DNA of 64,000 nucleotides from Tridacna crocea (GCA_943736015.1 OX031072.1:5235501-5299500), one strand, 5' to 3'. Positions 1 to 11,619 are shown, counted from the stretch's first letter. The notes: generated by a model from the sequence alone, not told the origin. Translations and numbers: made by a program.

Positions 1-890
1 AATATAGAGAGGAGAGGGGAAATTACAATCGGAAACCGGCACTTTTTTTTCATTTTACCACATTGTTCTGCCCTATCAAGAACAAATTTCGTCGCTAATT
101 GGGACCACCCTGAGTTTGTCATCTGTATGAATCAGTGCTTTCAATTTCAACTTAGTCTGAAATTTCTTTGTCAGGTAAAGAATAAACGCTTATCGCAATG
201 AATTGTTATCATAATCACTTACCTCCGTCACTATTAGAACTGAAATCTTTACCTATATATTCCCATTTATTTTCCTCGAAAGAATTTCCTTCAACTATAC
301 ACTTTTTCCAAAACTGAATAATACAATGATAAAATTATCTTGACTGGGAGATTCCCACTGTCCTAGAGTGCATCGGACGTGTTCATGATTTTCTAAGAAC
401 ACGGACCAAGGGCCTGTGTCAGTGTATCTGTGTAACTGTACACGATATATTTTTGTCGAACAACGGAATAGGGTGTATCTCAATATTGACGAATTGGCAA
501 TCATTTTGCTTTCATGTTTGCCGAAAAGCTGAACGTACATTCCGGTTACGCAGGATTAATGAAAGACTAGCGTTAATGTCAATGAACCCTTAAATCGTTT
601 AGTACGCCTGTCTCTTTTGAAGACAAGGCAGACGATACTATAGTCTGCACAGAATATGCAATCTTATGTCGGATTAAGCTCTATATTGTAATAACCCGAC
701 CAAAACAGCCCAGGGTGAGTTTGCAATAATTAAGCATTTTTCCCGAGATGTAAAATGCCATTTTCATCAATCCAGAGCTCTAGTATAAGGGTTAACAGAG
801 TCATAGATTACAAGAATCGTATAAACGAAGACCACCTTTCGACGTTCCTTATACGACCTAAGAAGTCAACCGTCAAATGATGTTGGTTGG
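1..890. other. No gene recognised
   Basis: An open frame on the minus strand (540-295, 81 codons, cysteine-poor, with RYTDTGPWSVFLEN) resembles no family I know and has no convincing splice signals. Otherwise this is unremarkable AT-rich sequence. Confidence 0.4.
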
Positions 891-2170
891 TTATCCTTGA
901 TAGGATGGTAAAGATTGCGCAAAACGGAGAAAATGTTCGTTGCCAGTATTTTCTCATGTACCTGCATGCTTTTAAAATACCCTTCCCTTTCTAAAAAGCC
1001 CCATTCTGTAAGGTCATTAAAACTCAGCACATGTATTGTAATCTAAATGTTAAATCTCCGTTTTGAACATTGAAAGTCGTTTGTTTTGAAAGTCTTTTTC
1101 AGTCTTGATAAAGTATATTTCAAATAAAATGGTAAACAAATTTTTAAAAAAGCCTTTTAACTGAACGACACCGAAATTTCGACAACCTCAAGGGAAAACA
1201 AGTTTCAAAATACTGTTGGAAAAGGGAAAAAACGCTAGTCACCAGTATTTTCTCTTTACCACTATGTTTTGTACTTTTTCCCAGCCAAACGGCACATTTT
1301 CAGCTGCTCGTAACTTATTGTCTGCTAATTGCTTTAATGTAGACGGCCCTTATTTTTTTTTATTTTCTGAAGGGTTTTGTAAAGGGTTACTAAGATGGAA
1401 AACATTGTGGGAAAGTCAAACAAAAGGTTGATTATCATTATTTGCTACTTTTCCTACAATGCTTTGAAAAGCCTCTTCTTCAACATTGTTGAAAGTCAGT
1501 ATTGTGATCTAAAAGGCTGAATCTCAGTTTCTATACTCTAAAATGTACCTTTCTAAAAACTCTTTGCTCTCTCAATAAAATTATCCATGGAATAAAGTGG
1601 TAAAGACTTTCAAGAAATTAATCATCTCATTACAGAGTTACAGTTTTAGATCTATCAAAATTGATGGCATTTTCAAGCAAAACCTATTCTTTAATCCTTT
1701 ACCATACCCTATCAAGTACAGTTTTAACAACCCTGAGAAAGAGGCCATTTAAAAATTTAATTTTGAAAAGAAGAAACTTTCTTGACTCTTTACAGGAAGA
1801 AAAAAATTAAGACTTTCCAAAATTGAATGCATTTTCAGGTAGCAACTTTTTGATCTGGCACCATTGATGGAACCTGTATGAAATAGGATGGAAGACATTT
1901 TAGGAAAAGGAAATCAAAGGACTGAAGGTCCTGAAAGTCACACTAATGGTGAAACCTTGATATTTTTGGACTGATAGATGGTCATCACCCTTTTACATGA
2001 CAATCTTGCTTTTACGTAATTCAAACAGCTTTGGAAAACAGAGCTGAAAGAAAGAAAAACTCATTTTTTTTACTCAAGGTTTTCTTCCAATTAGTCCCAA
2101 ATTTAATGGTTTACCGTAAGTCAAATTTGATTAGTTTTCAGCAATTCTTCGATTTTGACCAGTCTGCAAT
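890..2170. repeat. Debris of old hairpin-type elements
   Basis: Several decayed copies are visible. GGAGAAAATG with CAGTATTTTCTC lies near 930-955, an imperfect hairpin at 1210-1275, and AAAACATTGTGGGAAAG with CTTTTCCTACAATG at 1398-1463. They are more diverged than copies elsewhere, so they are older. No coding region was recognised. Confidence 0.55.
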
Positions 2171-3245
2171 TCAGTTGAGCAAATGCAGTTACTTGTAACA
2201 GACAGCTTAATTTCGCAAACAATTTTTGAAAAGGGACACATAAGGGACATCTCTGTGAAATCATTTCAAAATCTGACCAACCATTTCAGTGAAGAAGAAT
2301 TTTCAAGAATTTCTTCATGTCTGAATAGTGCAAGTGGACCCCATTTACCAGAGCCATGTTTCTTGATGGATGAAAATTTCGCAAACATTTTTGAAAAGGG
2401 TCACCCAAGGAACATTGCTGTGAAATTATTTTAAAATCTGATCATGGGTTTCAGAGAAGGAGAATTTTCAAGAAATTCTTCATTTCCATATAGTGCAAGT
2501 AGCCCCCATTCACCCGAGCCATGTTTCTTGGCAAATCAAAATTTCGCGAACAACTTTTTAAAAGGGTCACCCAAGGAACATCTCTATTAATTTTTTTCAA
2601 TATCTGATCAGCCATTTCAGAGAAGTAAGAATTTTCAAGAATTTCTGCATGTCCATATAAGTACAAGTAGCCCCCATTCACCAGAGCCATGTTTCTTGAC
2701 GGATCGAAATTTCGCAAACACTTTTTGAAAAGGGTCACCAATAGAACATCCCTAAGAAATTATTTCAAAATCTGACCAGTGGTTTCTGAGAAGAAGAATT
2801 TTTTAGAATTTCTTCATTTCTGTTTAGTGCAAATAGCCCCCATTCACCTGAGTCATGTTTCTTGACTGATAAAAATTTCACGAAAAATTTTTGGAAAGGG
2901 TCACTTAAGGAACATCGCTGTGAAATTATTTTAAAATCTGGCCAGCTGTTTCAGAGAAGAAGATTTTTAAAGAATTTCTTAGAAAACTCTGTTTGGTTGC
3001 CATGGCAACCAAAACTTTTGATGTAATCAAATTCTGTGAACAAGTTTTAAAGAGGACCTCCCAAGGAACATTCCGGCCAAGTTTGGTCCATATTGGCCCA
3101 GCGGTTTTGGAGGAGTTGATGTTTAAAGAATTGTTGATGACGCATGACGGATGACAGACACCCGGTGATCCTAAAAGCTTCCCTTGAGCATGTTGTGCTG
3201 GGTCAGCTGAAAAAACAGTCCTAAGATTTTTCATCTCAACCAAAC
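2170..3245 (+). repeat. Degenerate tandem array, about 170-bp unit, with X-box-like palindrome
   Basis: About six units repeat the phrases AAAAGGGTCACCCAAGGAAC, CATTTCAGAGAAG and AGCCCCCATTCACC. The end changes to a terminal module with GGTTGCCATGGCAACC at 2995-3010 and GGAGGAGTTGATGTTTAAAG, then a GACGGATGACAGACACC stretch. The same layout recurs at 31890-33832 and 43495-44635. Confidence 0.75.
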
Positions 3246-3330
3246 TGACTCTCGAATTATAAAAATATTTGCAAAGTAATTAATAACCATGCAATCTACA
3301 ACAGGTTAAAGACCATTGTGAATAATTAGT

Positions 3331-3560
3331 TTAACTCATTACCAGACCAGCCCAATTTTAGGTTTGTCAAAATTGAAAGCATTTGCAGACGACAAAATAA
3401 AAGTGACAGAAAATTTGAAATTTGTTTTGTGAAGGTTAGAAAAAATTGTGGGAAAAGGAGAAAATGCATTTTTCTCCTTTTCCCACAATGTTTTCTAAAT
3501 GTTTTCAAAGGCTTCTTTCTCAGGGTAGTCGAAAGTAGGGATTGTGTGGTAATGGGTTAA
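3331..3560 (+). mobile_element. TTAA hairpin MITE, type A
   Basis: It runs from TTAACTCATTACC to GGTAATGGGTTAA. The palindrome has lost its centre (GAGAAAATGC joins directly to ATTTTTCTCC), so this is a shortened hairpin. Confidence 0.85.
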
Positions 3561-3663
3561 TCACCACATTAAATTTGTTACACTCTTTTTGAGTGTTGAA
3601 ATTGTATCTTTGCTTTCCAAACAATGTAATTAACGTATCACATTCCTCTGTTATATCATTTCT

Positions 3664-3893
3664 TTAACCCATTACCAAACAACAATATTTTAGACTGGTC
3701 CAAATTGAAAGCATTTGCAGACGACAAAATAAAAGTGACTGAAAATTTGAAATTTGTTTTGTGAAAGGTAGAAAACATTGTGGGAAAAGGAGAAAATGCT
3801 GGTTACCAGCATTTTCTCCTTTTCCCACAATGTTTTCTAAAGGCTTTCATTCTCAGGGGCGTCAAAAGTAGGGATTGTGTGGTAATGGGTTAA
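3664..3893 (+). mobile_element. TTAA hairpin MITE, type A (reference copy)
   Basis: TTAACCCATTACCAAAC opens and TGTGGTAATGGGTTAA closes a 230-bp element. The arms AAAACATTGTGGGAAAAGG...GCTGGT pair with ACCAGC...AATGTTTT over 32 bases each around a single central base. The palindrome is off centre. The terminal CCC next to TTAA is as in piggyBac-type elements. No coding capacity. Confidence 0.9.
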
Positions 3894-3899
3894 ATGTGC

Positions 3900-4190
3900 T
3901 GATGCTTATGCTTTTTTTTCATATATCAAACATATTTTTATAATGATGGATAAATATTTTTAAGGTATCCAATATGCTTTTTTTCATTAATAGCAACTTT
4001 ATCTTCCTAAAAATAAAATAGAAAGAAAAACGTGATTTTATCACTAAGTATTTGATAGACTTGGCTATGTTTATTCTTAAATAAGTTTCATCATTAGTTT
4101 TAATCATGTAAGGCAAATTCAAAATAAAGCAGAGTTATATTATAAATCGTCATGATGATGAATAAGTAATTTCTATTAATTTGTACACAA
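3900..4190. other. AT-rich, nothing recognised
   Basis: Low-complexity AT-rich spacer with no plausible exon and no hairpin element. Confidence 0.4.
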
Positions 4191-4219
4191 ATTAAAGTAG
4201 GAAATACTATAAAAATCAT

Positions 4220-4350
4220 GTGTACATTTTGACTACACATTGGGTACGTTTTGACTCCACTTGGGTAGGTTTTGAATCCACTTGGGTAGGCTTTGACTTC
4301 ATTTGGGTAAGTTTTGACTAGGGTACGTTTTGGTTTGAGTACGTTTTGAC
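4220..4350 (+). repeat. Minisatellite, about 22-bp unit
   Basis: About six degenerate units of the form TTTTGACTCCACTTGGGTAG, ending in GGGTACG/GAGTACG variants. Confidence 0.8.
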
Positions 4351-6070
4351 TGTAATGCCCTCAACAGTGCAACTGTCAATGTACGGTCGTAATTGCTGTA
4401 TTTTACCTTGCGTTTCATATTTCAGGTTGTATTTACTGTATACGGAGGGGATGAAATATCCTTGTCGCCACTCTTTTAAAGTCTGAACAAAAGCAGTAGT
4501 CAACATTTTAACTTTACTGGTGGTAATCGTAATGTACGTTTGTTTTCTATCCCATCCGCCATTTGTATTTTCATAATCAAAGTACAACTTTGTACTTCAA
4601 ACTTAAGCGGATCAAAGACCTAAAATACTAGAATTGATAGCAAAAGTTCATGTCTGATTTCCATAAAATCGTGAATTTAAGCGTTTCGCATGCAGTTTTA
4701 GATGTTACAAAAGTTTTTTGATGTGTAATGGAATAGTTTTCGAGTGCTATGGGGTGTTTTGGGGTATTTTTCGAGTGGTTTGGGGTGTTTCATCCGAGAC
4801 GTACGTTACAAACTAGGTCAAAGCTGCGGAACGAAACAAATTTTCAAATTTAGGGCGAGTTTTACTATATTTAACCCTGAAATTCATTGTTTGCATGGTT
4901 TAAAAGAGTTGATTTCAAATGACATCACTCGAGTTCTAAATTCCACCCTTATAAGCGAAGCTGTACCGTCTCTATCTACATGAATATTTACAGTAAGGTG
5001 CTCTCGATTGAGTTGACTGACCAATCAAATAAGCTAACTATAAGCCATATTAATCCGCGATACCTTTTTTTAAACTCACATTAAGCACTGATAGGGGGGG
5101 ATATCTTAGCTGAATTGTGTTTTATTTACCCATCTAAACAAAGATGGGTGTTAAATTTTCACATGATGTACAAAATAACCGGATTTTTTTTTTTTAATTT
5201 AAAATTTGAGTCACGTTCTCCTTTTTCTAGCGTAGGTGTATGAGTTATATGAGTTACCGGGTCCAGTCCCATCATAAAGAACAAATTCCAGACATACCAA
5301 AGAAAAAGTAGTTCTACAGCGATTGGGTTAAAATCAGAGTAACTGCACCTCGTTTATGAAGTATATACGACGTTTTTGATCCAATTTTTAGCATGATTCT
5401 TCAACCCACTATAGACACCCCCCCAACTCACCCTGAGCTCATCGCAAAAAGTCGAACGTTTTGACAAACGTGCGACTTAAAAATGTCAATTAGCACCGAC
5501 CCGCATTCTTCTTTTCAGATCCAAAGTTCTCAAGCCTTCTTCCTAGACCTTTTAAACTCATTATTGGGGTAATAGAGGGTTAGATCTAAGTTTCTACACA
5601 AGGTAAAAACATATACGGGTAACAGCAAATTAAAACTCTTTGCTATCACATAAAACTTTTCCTTCAAAGGGAATGGAAAGGAGGTTCAGAAAAGTCCATT
5701 TGTTTTAATTTTTTTCAACATATTTTCACAAGCCTTCTTCAAGTTTGTTAAAACTCAGGATGGTAAACTGGTCTTCATTGCACAGTAACATTGCACAACT
5801 CTATAGACTTTGCTGTATCAGGAGAGGCGATTTAAGTACAGGAAAATGTATTTCAATATGTTATGCCTATATTCTAAACTCGCCTTCCAACAGTACTTTC
5901 AGTACTTTGATTATTTTTCTTTACAAATACTACTTGAAGAACGAGCTACTTGTTTCAGTGCAGAAATGTTATTAGAACCATGTGCAAAATATGCATAGGT
6001 GCACTTTTGACTCAATATCCACGACAAAGATACGTGCGCAATATGATGCGCGCAAACATTTGTCATATAC
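4350..6070. other. Unique-looking spacer, possible minus-strand first exon
   Basis: On the minus strand an ATG at 4562-4560 in the context ACAAATGGCGGATG starts a short frame (MADGIENKRTLRLPP) followed by a possible donor GTAAAG. This is speculative. The rest is AT-rich with a G-run at 5095. No other gene recognised. Confidence 0.2.
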
Positions 6071-6074
6071 GTCC

Positions 6075-6304
6075 TTAACCCTTTCCCAAATGACAAATTT
6101 TGGACTCTTCCAACCTGAAAGAGTTTGCAGACAACAATTTTAGAAGTTTTGAGAAAATGGCAGAAAGTTCTCAAAAAGGGTAGAAAACACTGTGGGAAAA
6201 GGAGAAATTGCTCGTAAAGAGCAATTTCCTCCTTTTCCCACAGTGTTTTCAAAAGACTTTTACTGCAGACACGTAAAAACCAGGGCTTGTTTGGGAAAGG
6301 GTAA
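6075..6304 (+). mobile_element. TTAA hairpin MITE, type C
   Basis: It begins TTAACCCTTTCCCAAATG. The palindrome has the loop GCTCGTAAAGAGC and CACTGTGGG/CCCACAGTG stems. The right end is GGGAAAGGGTAAAG, so its TTAA is mutated. Confidence 0.8.
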
Positions 6305-6462
6305 AGCTATTAAACAAGTGAAATAAAACTTTCAAGCCCATAGGAAAAACCCAAATGTAATTATCTAAAACCTGTTTTGGGGGTAAAGACTCCCATACTG
6401 TACAGTGTAGATCCAAGATCAGACTGCACGAGCATTTGAACCTTGCTCTATTAAAAGGGGGT

Positions 6463-6545
6463 TTAATGCATCTGCAAAAAGTATCGACTAAGGTCAGCCT
6501 GCGCAGTCCGCGCAGGCTGACCTGAGCCAAAACTTTTTGCTGCAG
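6463..6545. repeat. Short palindrome, family D
   Basis: AAAAGTATCGACTAAGGTC pairs with GACCTGAGCCAAAACTTTTT around the core CAGCCTGCGCAG/CGCGCAGGCTG. Related copies are at 7790, 14988 and 20330. Confidence 0.75.
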
Positions 6546-6724
6546 GACAATTTTCTGCATGTGAAAGGTCCAATGTGCTTCATGATTCAGTTGCTTTTAT
6601 ATATCCCCAGGATACTTACGTGATGTCTTTCTCGAAACAATTACGAATACGCATTAAGCCCCCTTTTGCCACGACATAACTGTTTTATAAACGACAAAGC
6701 AATATTGTGACCCAGCCGATTGGC

Positions 6725-6845
6725 ACTGACATGGAGAAAGTAGAAAAAAATGTGGAGAAAGGAGAAAATACACATGTACTTCTTACCAGCAATTTCTCCT
6801 TTCCTCAAATAATTTCAAATGCCTTTTTTCCATGTTTGCAAAAAC
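6725..6845 (+). mobile_element. Decayed hairpin element
   Basis: GTGGAGAAAGGAGAAAATAC faces ACCAGCAATTTCTCCTTTCC with several mismatches. No clear TTAA ends remain. Confidence 0.55.
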
Positions 6846-6991
6846 CGAACCGAAGAAAACAAATATTTTAGAAAACGGGTAAACGTATAATAAAATACCT
6901 GTTCTGTAAAGACACGTGATCGTTCTGTAAAGGGTCAAGAAACGGGGCTGTGAACAAATCCACAGCTAATGACCAGGCACATGGTGATAAT

Positions 6992-7222
6992 TCTAACCCT
7001 TTACAAAATGACAAAATTTTGGACTTGTCAAAGTTGAAAGCATTTGCATGTGACAGGATTAAATGTTGCTCAAAAGGGAAAGGTTGTCAGAGAAAGGGTA
7101 AAAAACATTCTGAGAAATGGAGAAAATGCTGGTAACCAGTATTTTCTCCTTTTCCAACAATGTTTTCAAAAGCATCCTTCCCCACGGTCGTCAAAACTCG
7201 GGATAGTGTGACAAATGGTTGA
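6992..7222 (+). mobile_element. TTAA hairpin MITE, type A, diverged
   Basis: CTAACCCTTTACAAAATGAC opens it and GACAAATGGTTGA closes it, so both TTAA ends have mutated. The palindrome is imperfect in its left arm. Confidence 0.75.
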
Positions 7223-7435
7223 TTCCTGAGGTTATCTTCGGGGAACTATTATGGTCTTCTGTGATTATGGGAAACCCTTCATTATCAAACGTGTAAGGTC
7301 AGAATTAATTCGGCAGTCATCATCTTGAGATATTCCTTTTGTCTTTTACAACTCATTAAACGTAGTAGTTGTTGTTGTTGCTATTGTTGTTGTCGTACAG
7401 TGGTTCAAATAAGTGTAGGTGTTCAAATTAATTCA

Positions 7436-7547
7436 TATATTCATCCGTTCATTCATTCATTCATTCATTCACTCACTCACTCACTCACTCACTCACTCAC
7501 TCACTCACACATTCATTCATTCATTCATTCATTCATTCATTACTTAT
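7436..7547. repeat. Microsatellite ATTC/ACTC
   Basis: Uninterrupted CATT/CACT tetranucleotide blocks. The open frames here are products of the repeat. Confidence 0.95.
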
Positions 7548-7789
7548 AGTAAAAGAGGAATACATGTATCTCCTTGTGTGATTTTTTTTTCATATTTTGG
7601 ACACGTTTTGTACACTGCAAAAACTAAATTGTCTTTGGGGACATCTATAATGTACTACAACATCTCCGTGGTTTATTTTACTAAGCAAGCCTTCACAATG
7701 ATGGGCCTTTAAAATCAATCTAACAACTAACTGAATCATGAAGTACTCAGGTCCTTAAAAGGACCAGACATTCAGAAAATTTACCAAGA

Positions 7790-7870
7790 GCAAAAAGTCG
7801 ATTCAGATCAGCCTGCGCAGTCTGCGCAGGCTCATCTGAATCGAAACTTTTGGCAAATGCATTTAATCCC
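7790..7870. repeat. Short palindrome, family D
   Basis: CAAAAAGTCGATTCAGATCA pairs with TCATCTGAATCGAAACTTTT around GCCTGCGCAGTCTGCGCAGG. Confidence 0.8.
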
Positions 7871-7887
7871 TTTTTCACAGCACATGA

Positions 7888-8421
7888 CTAAACCATTACA
7901 GTGCCGAAAGACGGAAAATCACCCCATGAATATTTTAACCTAACGATACTTATTTTCCAATGACAAAATGTCATTCGCGAAGAAAAAACACAAACATACA
8001 AATCTGACATTGCGACTGTCAAGAAATTTCCCCCATACCTGATGCCACCTGTTTCCCGGCTGGTGATTACATATTTCTCACGACCTTTGACAGGGCGGGG
8101 GTCAAAGTGCCTTGATAAGCAAGGTGCAAAAAAAATTCCTGTACCTGTTCGCTGCCAAGTTAAGTAGCTGTGCGTTCTGTAAGGCGGTCGCAAGCGCTTA
8201 CGAGCAATTTCTACAGGATGCATTTGCTTGACTTTGCTCGCCACAAGCGCTTGCCTTTTTCGCGAACGGGTTTTTAAGCCTATCGCCACGAATTTCAATA
8301 TGGCGGACAGATAACAGAAAATATTTAAAAGTATGACGAAGTATGCTAAATTGTGATTCAATTCGCAAATAGAGAAAATAGTACATGATGTTACTGCTTT
8401 AGAGCAGACAACAGTCGCCAT
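7888..8421 (-). other. 177-codon open frame, unrecognised; possible first-exon region
   Basis: This is the longest open frame outside the assembled exons that is not repeat-derived. It starts MATVVCSKAVTSC in the context TCAAAATGGCG and has a hydrophobic stretch (about residues 25-48) and a basic stretch (TRSRKRQ). A possible donor (AACAG|GTACAG) lies about 90 codons in. The region has more CpG than its surroundings, with repeated AAGCGCTT motifs. I recognise no family, and it may be chance. Confidence 0.2.
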
Positions 8422-8582
8422 TTTGAAATAGTTGCTGAATAGCTTGCTGCTTGATAGTGGTCATTAGCGGTAAAACTCGCAAGCAGCCAGCCGCGAGCAC
8501 TCGAGAATAAACAGCCAGTTGCGTGGGAAAAATATTGTACGAGGCAATGGTAGAAGAAACCCCAGGAAAAGATGTAAATGGT

Positions 8583-8625
8583 CACGATACACTGAAATAA
8601 CGTTGAAAACGGCATAAAACACCAT
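8583..8625 (+). repeat. SINE 3' tail fragment
   Basis: CTGAAATAACGTTGAAAACG followed by GCATAAAACACC resembles the tail of the SINE at 54244 (GAAGGCGGTGTAAAACACCG). No head was recognised upstream. Confidence 0.4.
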
Positions 8626-8901
8626 ACAAACAGGCTAAAACTTTGTCATTTCGGTACAGAATTAATGCTAATTACTTCCCTCGTTATCATGTCCTCATAT
8701 TTAGTGTCCCCAAAACTCCGGGTAGTAGGTATACACAAGAATTACTGGGCATCTTATTACGCCCATAATTTTCTGATAACGTCAAGATGTAATAAACTTT
8801 GAAGAGCCCATTGTTAAACCTTTCTACCGCTGACATTCCGTGTGTATTGCTGTCCCCCTAAAACAATAGGACGTGTCTGGTTTAGCCAAATAGAAATTGT
8901 G

Positions 8902-9131
8902 TTAACCCATTACCACACAATCCCTACTTTTGACACCCCCTAAGAAAGAAGCCTTTTGAAAACACTGTGGGAAAAGGAGAAAATGCTGGTAACCAGCATT
9001 TTCTCCTTTTCCCACAGTGTTTTCTACCCTTCCTAGAACAAATTTCTATTTTCTAGTCACCTTTATTTTGTCGTTTGCAAATGCTTTCAATTTGGACCAG
9101 TCTAAATTTTTCTCGTCTGGTAAAGAGTTAA
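8902..9131 (-). mobile_element. TTAA hairpin MITE, type A
   Basis: TTAACCCATTACCACAC opens it and TGGTAAAGAGTTAA closes it. The 65-bp palindrome at 8959-9023 is perfect apart from the centre, with CACTGTGGG in one arm and CCCACAGTG in the other: both arms differ symmetrically from the common CATTG/CAATG. Confidence 0.9.
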
Positions 9132-9473
9132 TCTCTAAACCAGAAATCGTCTTACTTTCTAATTGCTTTAATCAATCATAAATTGTATTACTTTCTGTAC
9201 TAGAAATCGTATTGCTCTCTATATTTATTCAGCAAATCATAAATAGTGTTACTTTACAAATCAGGAATTGTATTACTTTCTACTTGGTCTAGCCAATCAT
9301 AATTGTATTACTTTCTAAATCAGAATTTGTTTTACTTTCTAATTCGTCTAGCCAAACAAAAATGTATTAGTTTCTCAAACAGAAAAAAATCGTACTACTT
9401 TCTACGTATTGGTCTAGCATAAAATATAATGGTGTTACTTTCTAAATCAGAAATTGTTTTGATTTCTAATTGG
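9132..9473. repeat. Tandem repeat, about 62-bp unit
   Basis: Five to six diverged units of ATTGTATTACTTTCTAAATC and AATTGGTCTAGCCAATCATA. The array lies between two hairpin elements. Confidence 0.75.
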
Positions 9474-9533
9474 TTAACCCTTTACCACACAATCCCACCT
9501 TTTAACGACCCCAAGAAAGGAGCCTTTTGAAAT
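9474..9533 (-). mobile_element. Hairpin MITE type A, left-end fragment
   Basis: TTAACCCTTTACCACACAAT through GAAAGGAGCCTTTTGAAA, after which the element stops before its palindrome. Confidence 0.75.
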
Positions 9534-9800
9534 CAAAGTATAGAACGATAGAAAAGATAAGAACAGGCACAAGAACGCTTATAACTAACTGAAAACAATA
9601 AATAATTTACGATACTAAAGGTTAAACTTCTTCAGTAAGCTCTTCAAAGTACTGAGGTCAATAGAAAAGCAAACAGTAGTATATCTAGTTCATTATATTA
9701 AAATTAATGTAGATTAGAGTCATAAATACCATAGGACCTTACCCATGACTATAAATACGATTTCGACAGCCCATCAAGTTTCTGCGTTGAACTGATTCTT

Positions 9801-10061
9801 GCCCGCCCGGGTGGCTCAGTGGTGAGCGTGTCGGACTCATGACCTGGTGGTTGTGACTTCGATACCCGGTTGAGGCGAATTTTCTTTCCGGCGTATTTTC
9901 GCCTCTCACCTCTGCTGGAGCATGTGAGAAAAGTAGTCGGTGGCTTTGGAATGAAAATTGTGTTAGTACCGGTATGAGAAAGCCAGGAAACACACGTGCG
10001 TCACCGACCGCCATGATATGACCTTAGCTGTTAAAGTGGCGTTAAACCCCAATACAACCAA
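9801..10061 (+). mobile_element. tRNA-derived SINE with perfect target duplication
   Basis: The element is flanked by TGAACTGATTCTT at 9788-9800 and again at 10062-10074, a perfect 13-bp duplication. The head has an A-box-like TGGCTCAGTGGTGAG and a B-box-like GGTTGTGACTTCGATACCC. The tail is AAAGTGGCGTTAAACCCC, a type of tail common in mollusc SINEs. Confidence 0.9.
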
Positions 10062-10174
10062 TGAACTGATTCTTCTGCCTTTGAGGACAAAAATTTCATA
10101 AACCGGACAGTGAGCATTCAGCCAACAGACAGACGAACGAAATGAAGGAATGACAGTGTCAAAAAGCGCCTGCA

Positions 10175-10373
10175 GGGTCCGTATTCACCGACGATTCATA
10201 AGAACGTTCTTTGTCTTACTCTCCAGATTTTTCTATATTTGAAAAAAAAAAAAACTTCTGATTTGTTAAACCAAATGTTTAAGCCAATCAGATGTTGAGT
10301 TACTTTCAAACTTTGAATATCTTAGAGAATAAGACTAAGAATATTCTCAAGAACGGTTGGTGAATACGGACCC
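10175..10373. mobile_element. Palindromic MITE, family F
   Basis: GGGTCCGTATTCACCGACGA at the left is mirrored by TTGGTGAATACGGACCC at the right, and complementarity continues inward through AAGAACGTTCTTTGTCTTA. 199 bp, no coding capacity. Confidence 0.85.
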
Positions 10374-10404
10374 AGATATAAACATGTAGTTGAAATAAAA
10401 GAAT

Positions 10405-10620
10405 TCAGTTATTTTAGACACATGCAAGTTGAAAGTATTTACATTCGATAAATCGAATGTGGCTAAAGTTACGAGGTTTGTCTCTATCAAGATAGATACA
10501 TTACGGAAAAAGGAGAAAATGCTTGTTACATGTACCAACGTTTTCTCCTTTTTCCAACATATTTTCAATGCCTTCTTCCTTAGGCTGGTTAGAAATTGTG
10601 ATTGGTTGGTAGAGGGTTAC
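10405..10620 (+). mobile_element. Hairpin MITE, decayed
   Basis: GGAAAAAGGAGAAAATGC and CGTTTTCTCCTTTTTCC still pair, and GGTAGAGGGTTA marks the right end. The left end has diverged. Confidence 0.6.
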
Positions 10621-10778
10621 ATGCAAATCTTTATTTTCATAAATGAATGAGACAACAGAAATTGCTTGAAACAAGTATTCTTCTAAAAGTTTGTTAGAAT
10701 TTTCCTAATGCAGAGACGTAAAGATGTCGTTTTTCTATGGTAATGATCTCAGGATCTCAGGGTCGATGGAAAAGCCTG

Positions 10779-10860
10779 TCTGCCTATCTATCTATCTAAT
10801 CTATCTATCGATCGATTGATCGATTGATCGGTCTTTGAATTTGGACGGACGGACTTGTGG
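10779..10860. repeat. ATCT/ATCG microsatellite
   Basis: CTATCTATCTAATCTATC passes into GATCGATTGATCGATTGATC and then GGACGGACGG. Confidence 0.85.
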
Positions 10861-11149
10861 ATGGACGGGCCCGCAGTTCGAATTACTAATTCTATCTAAC
10901 TACCAATACTTGGAGTAAAAAAATAAGTCGAATGACATTATGAGCAAAAAAAATCAATAATCCATGGGGAAAAACCGGTTACCCAAAAACTTAAGGTTAA
11001 TAAGCAATATATTTTTATGGGCTCTCTAAAGATTACAACCAAGGCTGAACGGACTGGGCAAACACTCTTCATCTCTCATAAATTAAAATATGCTAATATT
11101 AACTTCTTATTTTAAAGGAGTGCACTTTTCAAAATCTCCAGCAAACAAA

Positions 11150-11370
11150 AAACTCAATGTTGACTCTTCCAAACTGAAATTGACTGCAGAAAACAAATTC
11201 GAAACTGGTTACCCACAAATGAGTAGCAGTTCTCTATACATAAGGGTTAAAACTTTGTTGGAAAAGGAGAAAATGCTGGTTACCAGCATTTTCTCCTTTT
11301 CCAACAATGTTTTCAAACGCTTCCCCGTCTCGGTCGTTGATATTGGTCACGAACAAATGAGACACAGTTC
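11150..11370 (+). mobile_element. Hairpin MITE type A, decayed ends
   Basis: The palindrome is well kept (TTTGTTGGAAAAGGAG against CTCCTTTTCCAACAATG), but both ends are unrecognisable. TTGG/CCAA replaces GTGGG/CCCAC in both arms. Confidence 0.65.
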
Positions 11371-11619
11371 TCTGATAGGACAGAAAAAAAATTGTTGAAA
11401 ATGGAAAAAAATGCAAACAACAAGCATATTCTCCTTTCTCCTTCGTTGCCAGAGAATTTAACAGCAGTAGCTTCTATGTTTAAATTCTACCATGAGCAAT
11501 GTCTTATCTACACTTCTATGAAACTACAATTGCCATTTTATAGAAATAACCTTCTTTTCTTCTTCTTCCCCTTTCAAGATTTCCAGAAATTATTATTTTT
11601 ACTTATGTAATCCACAGCT

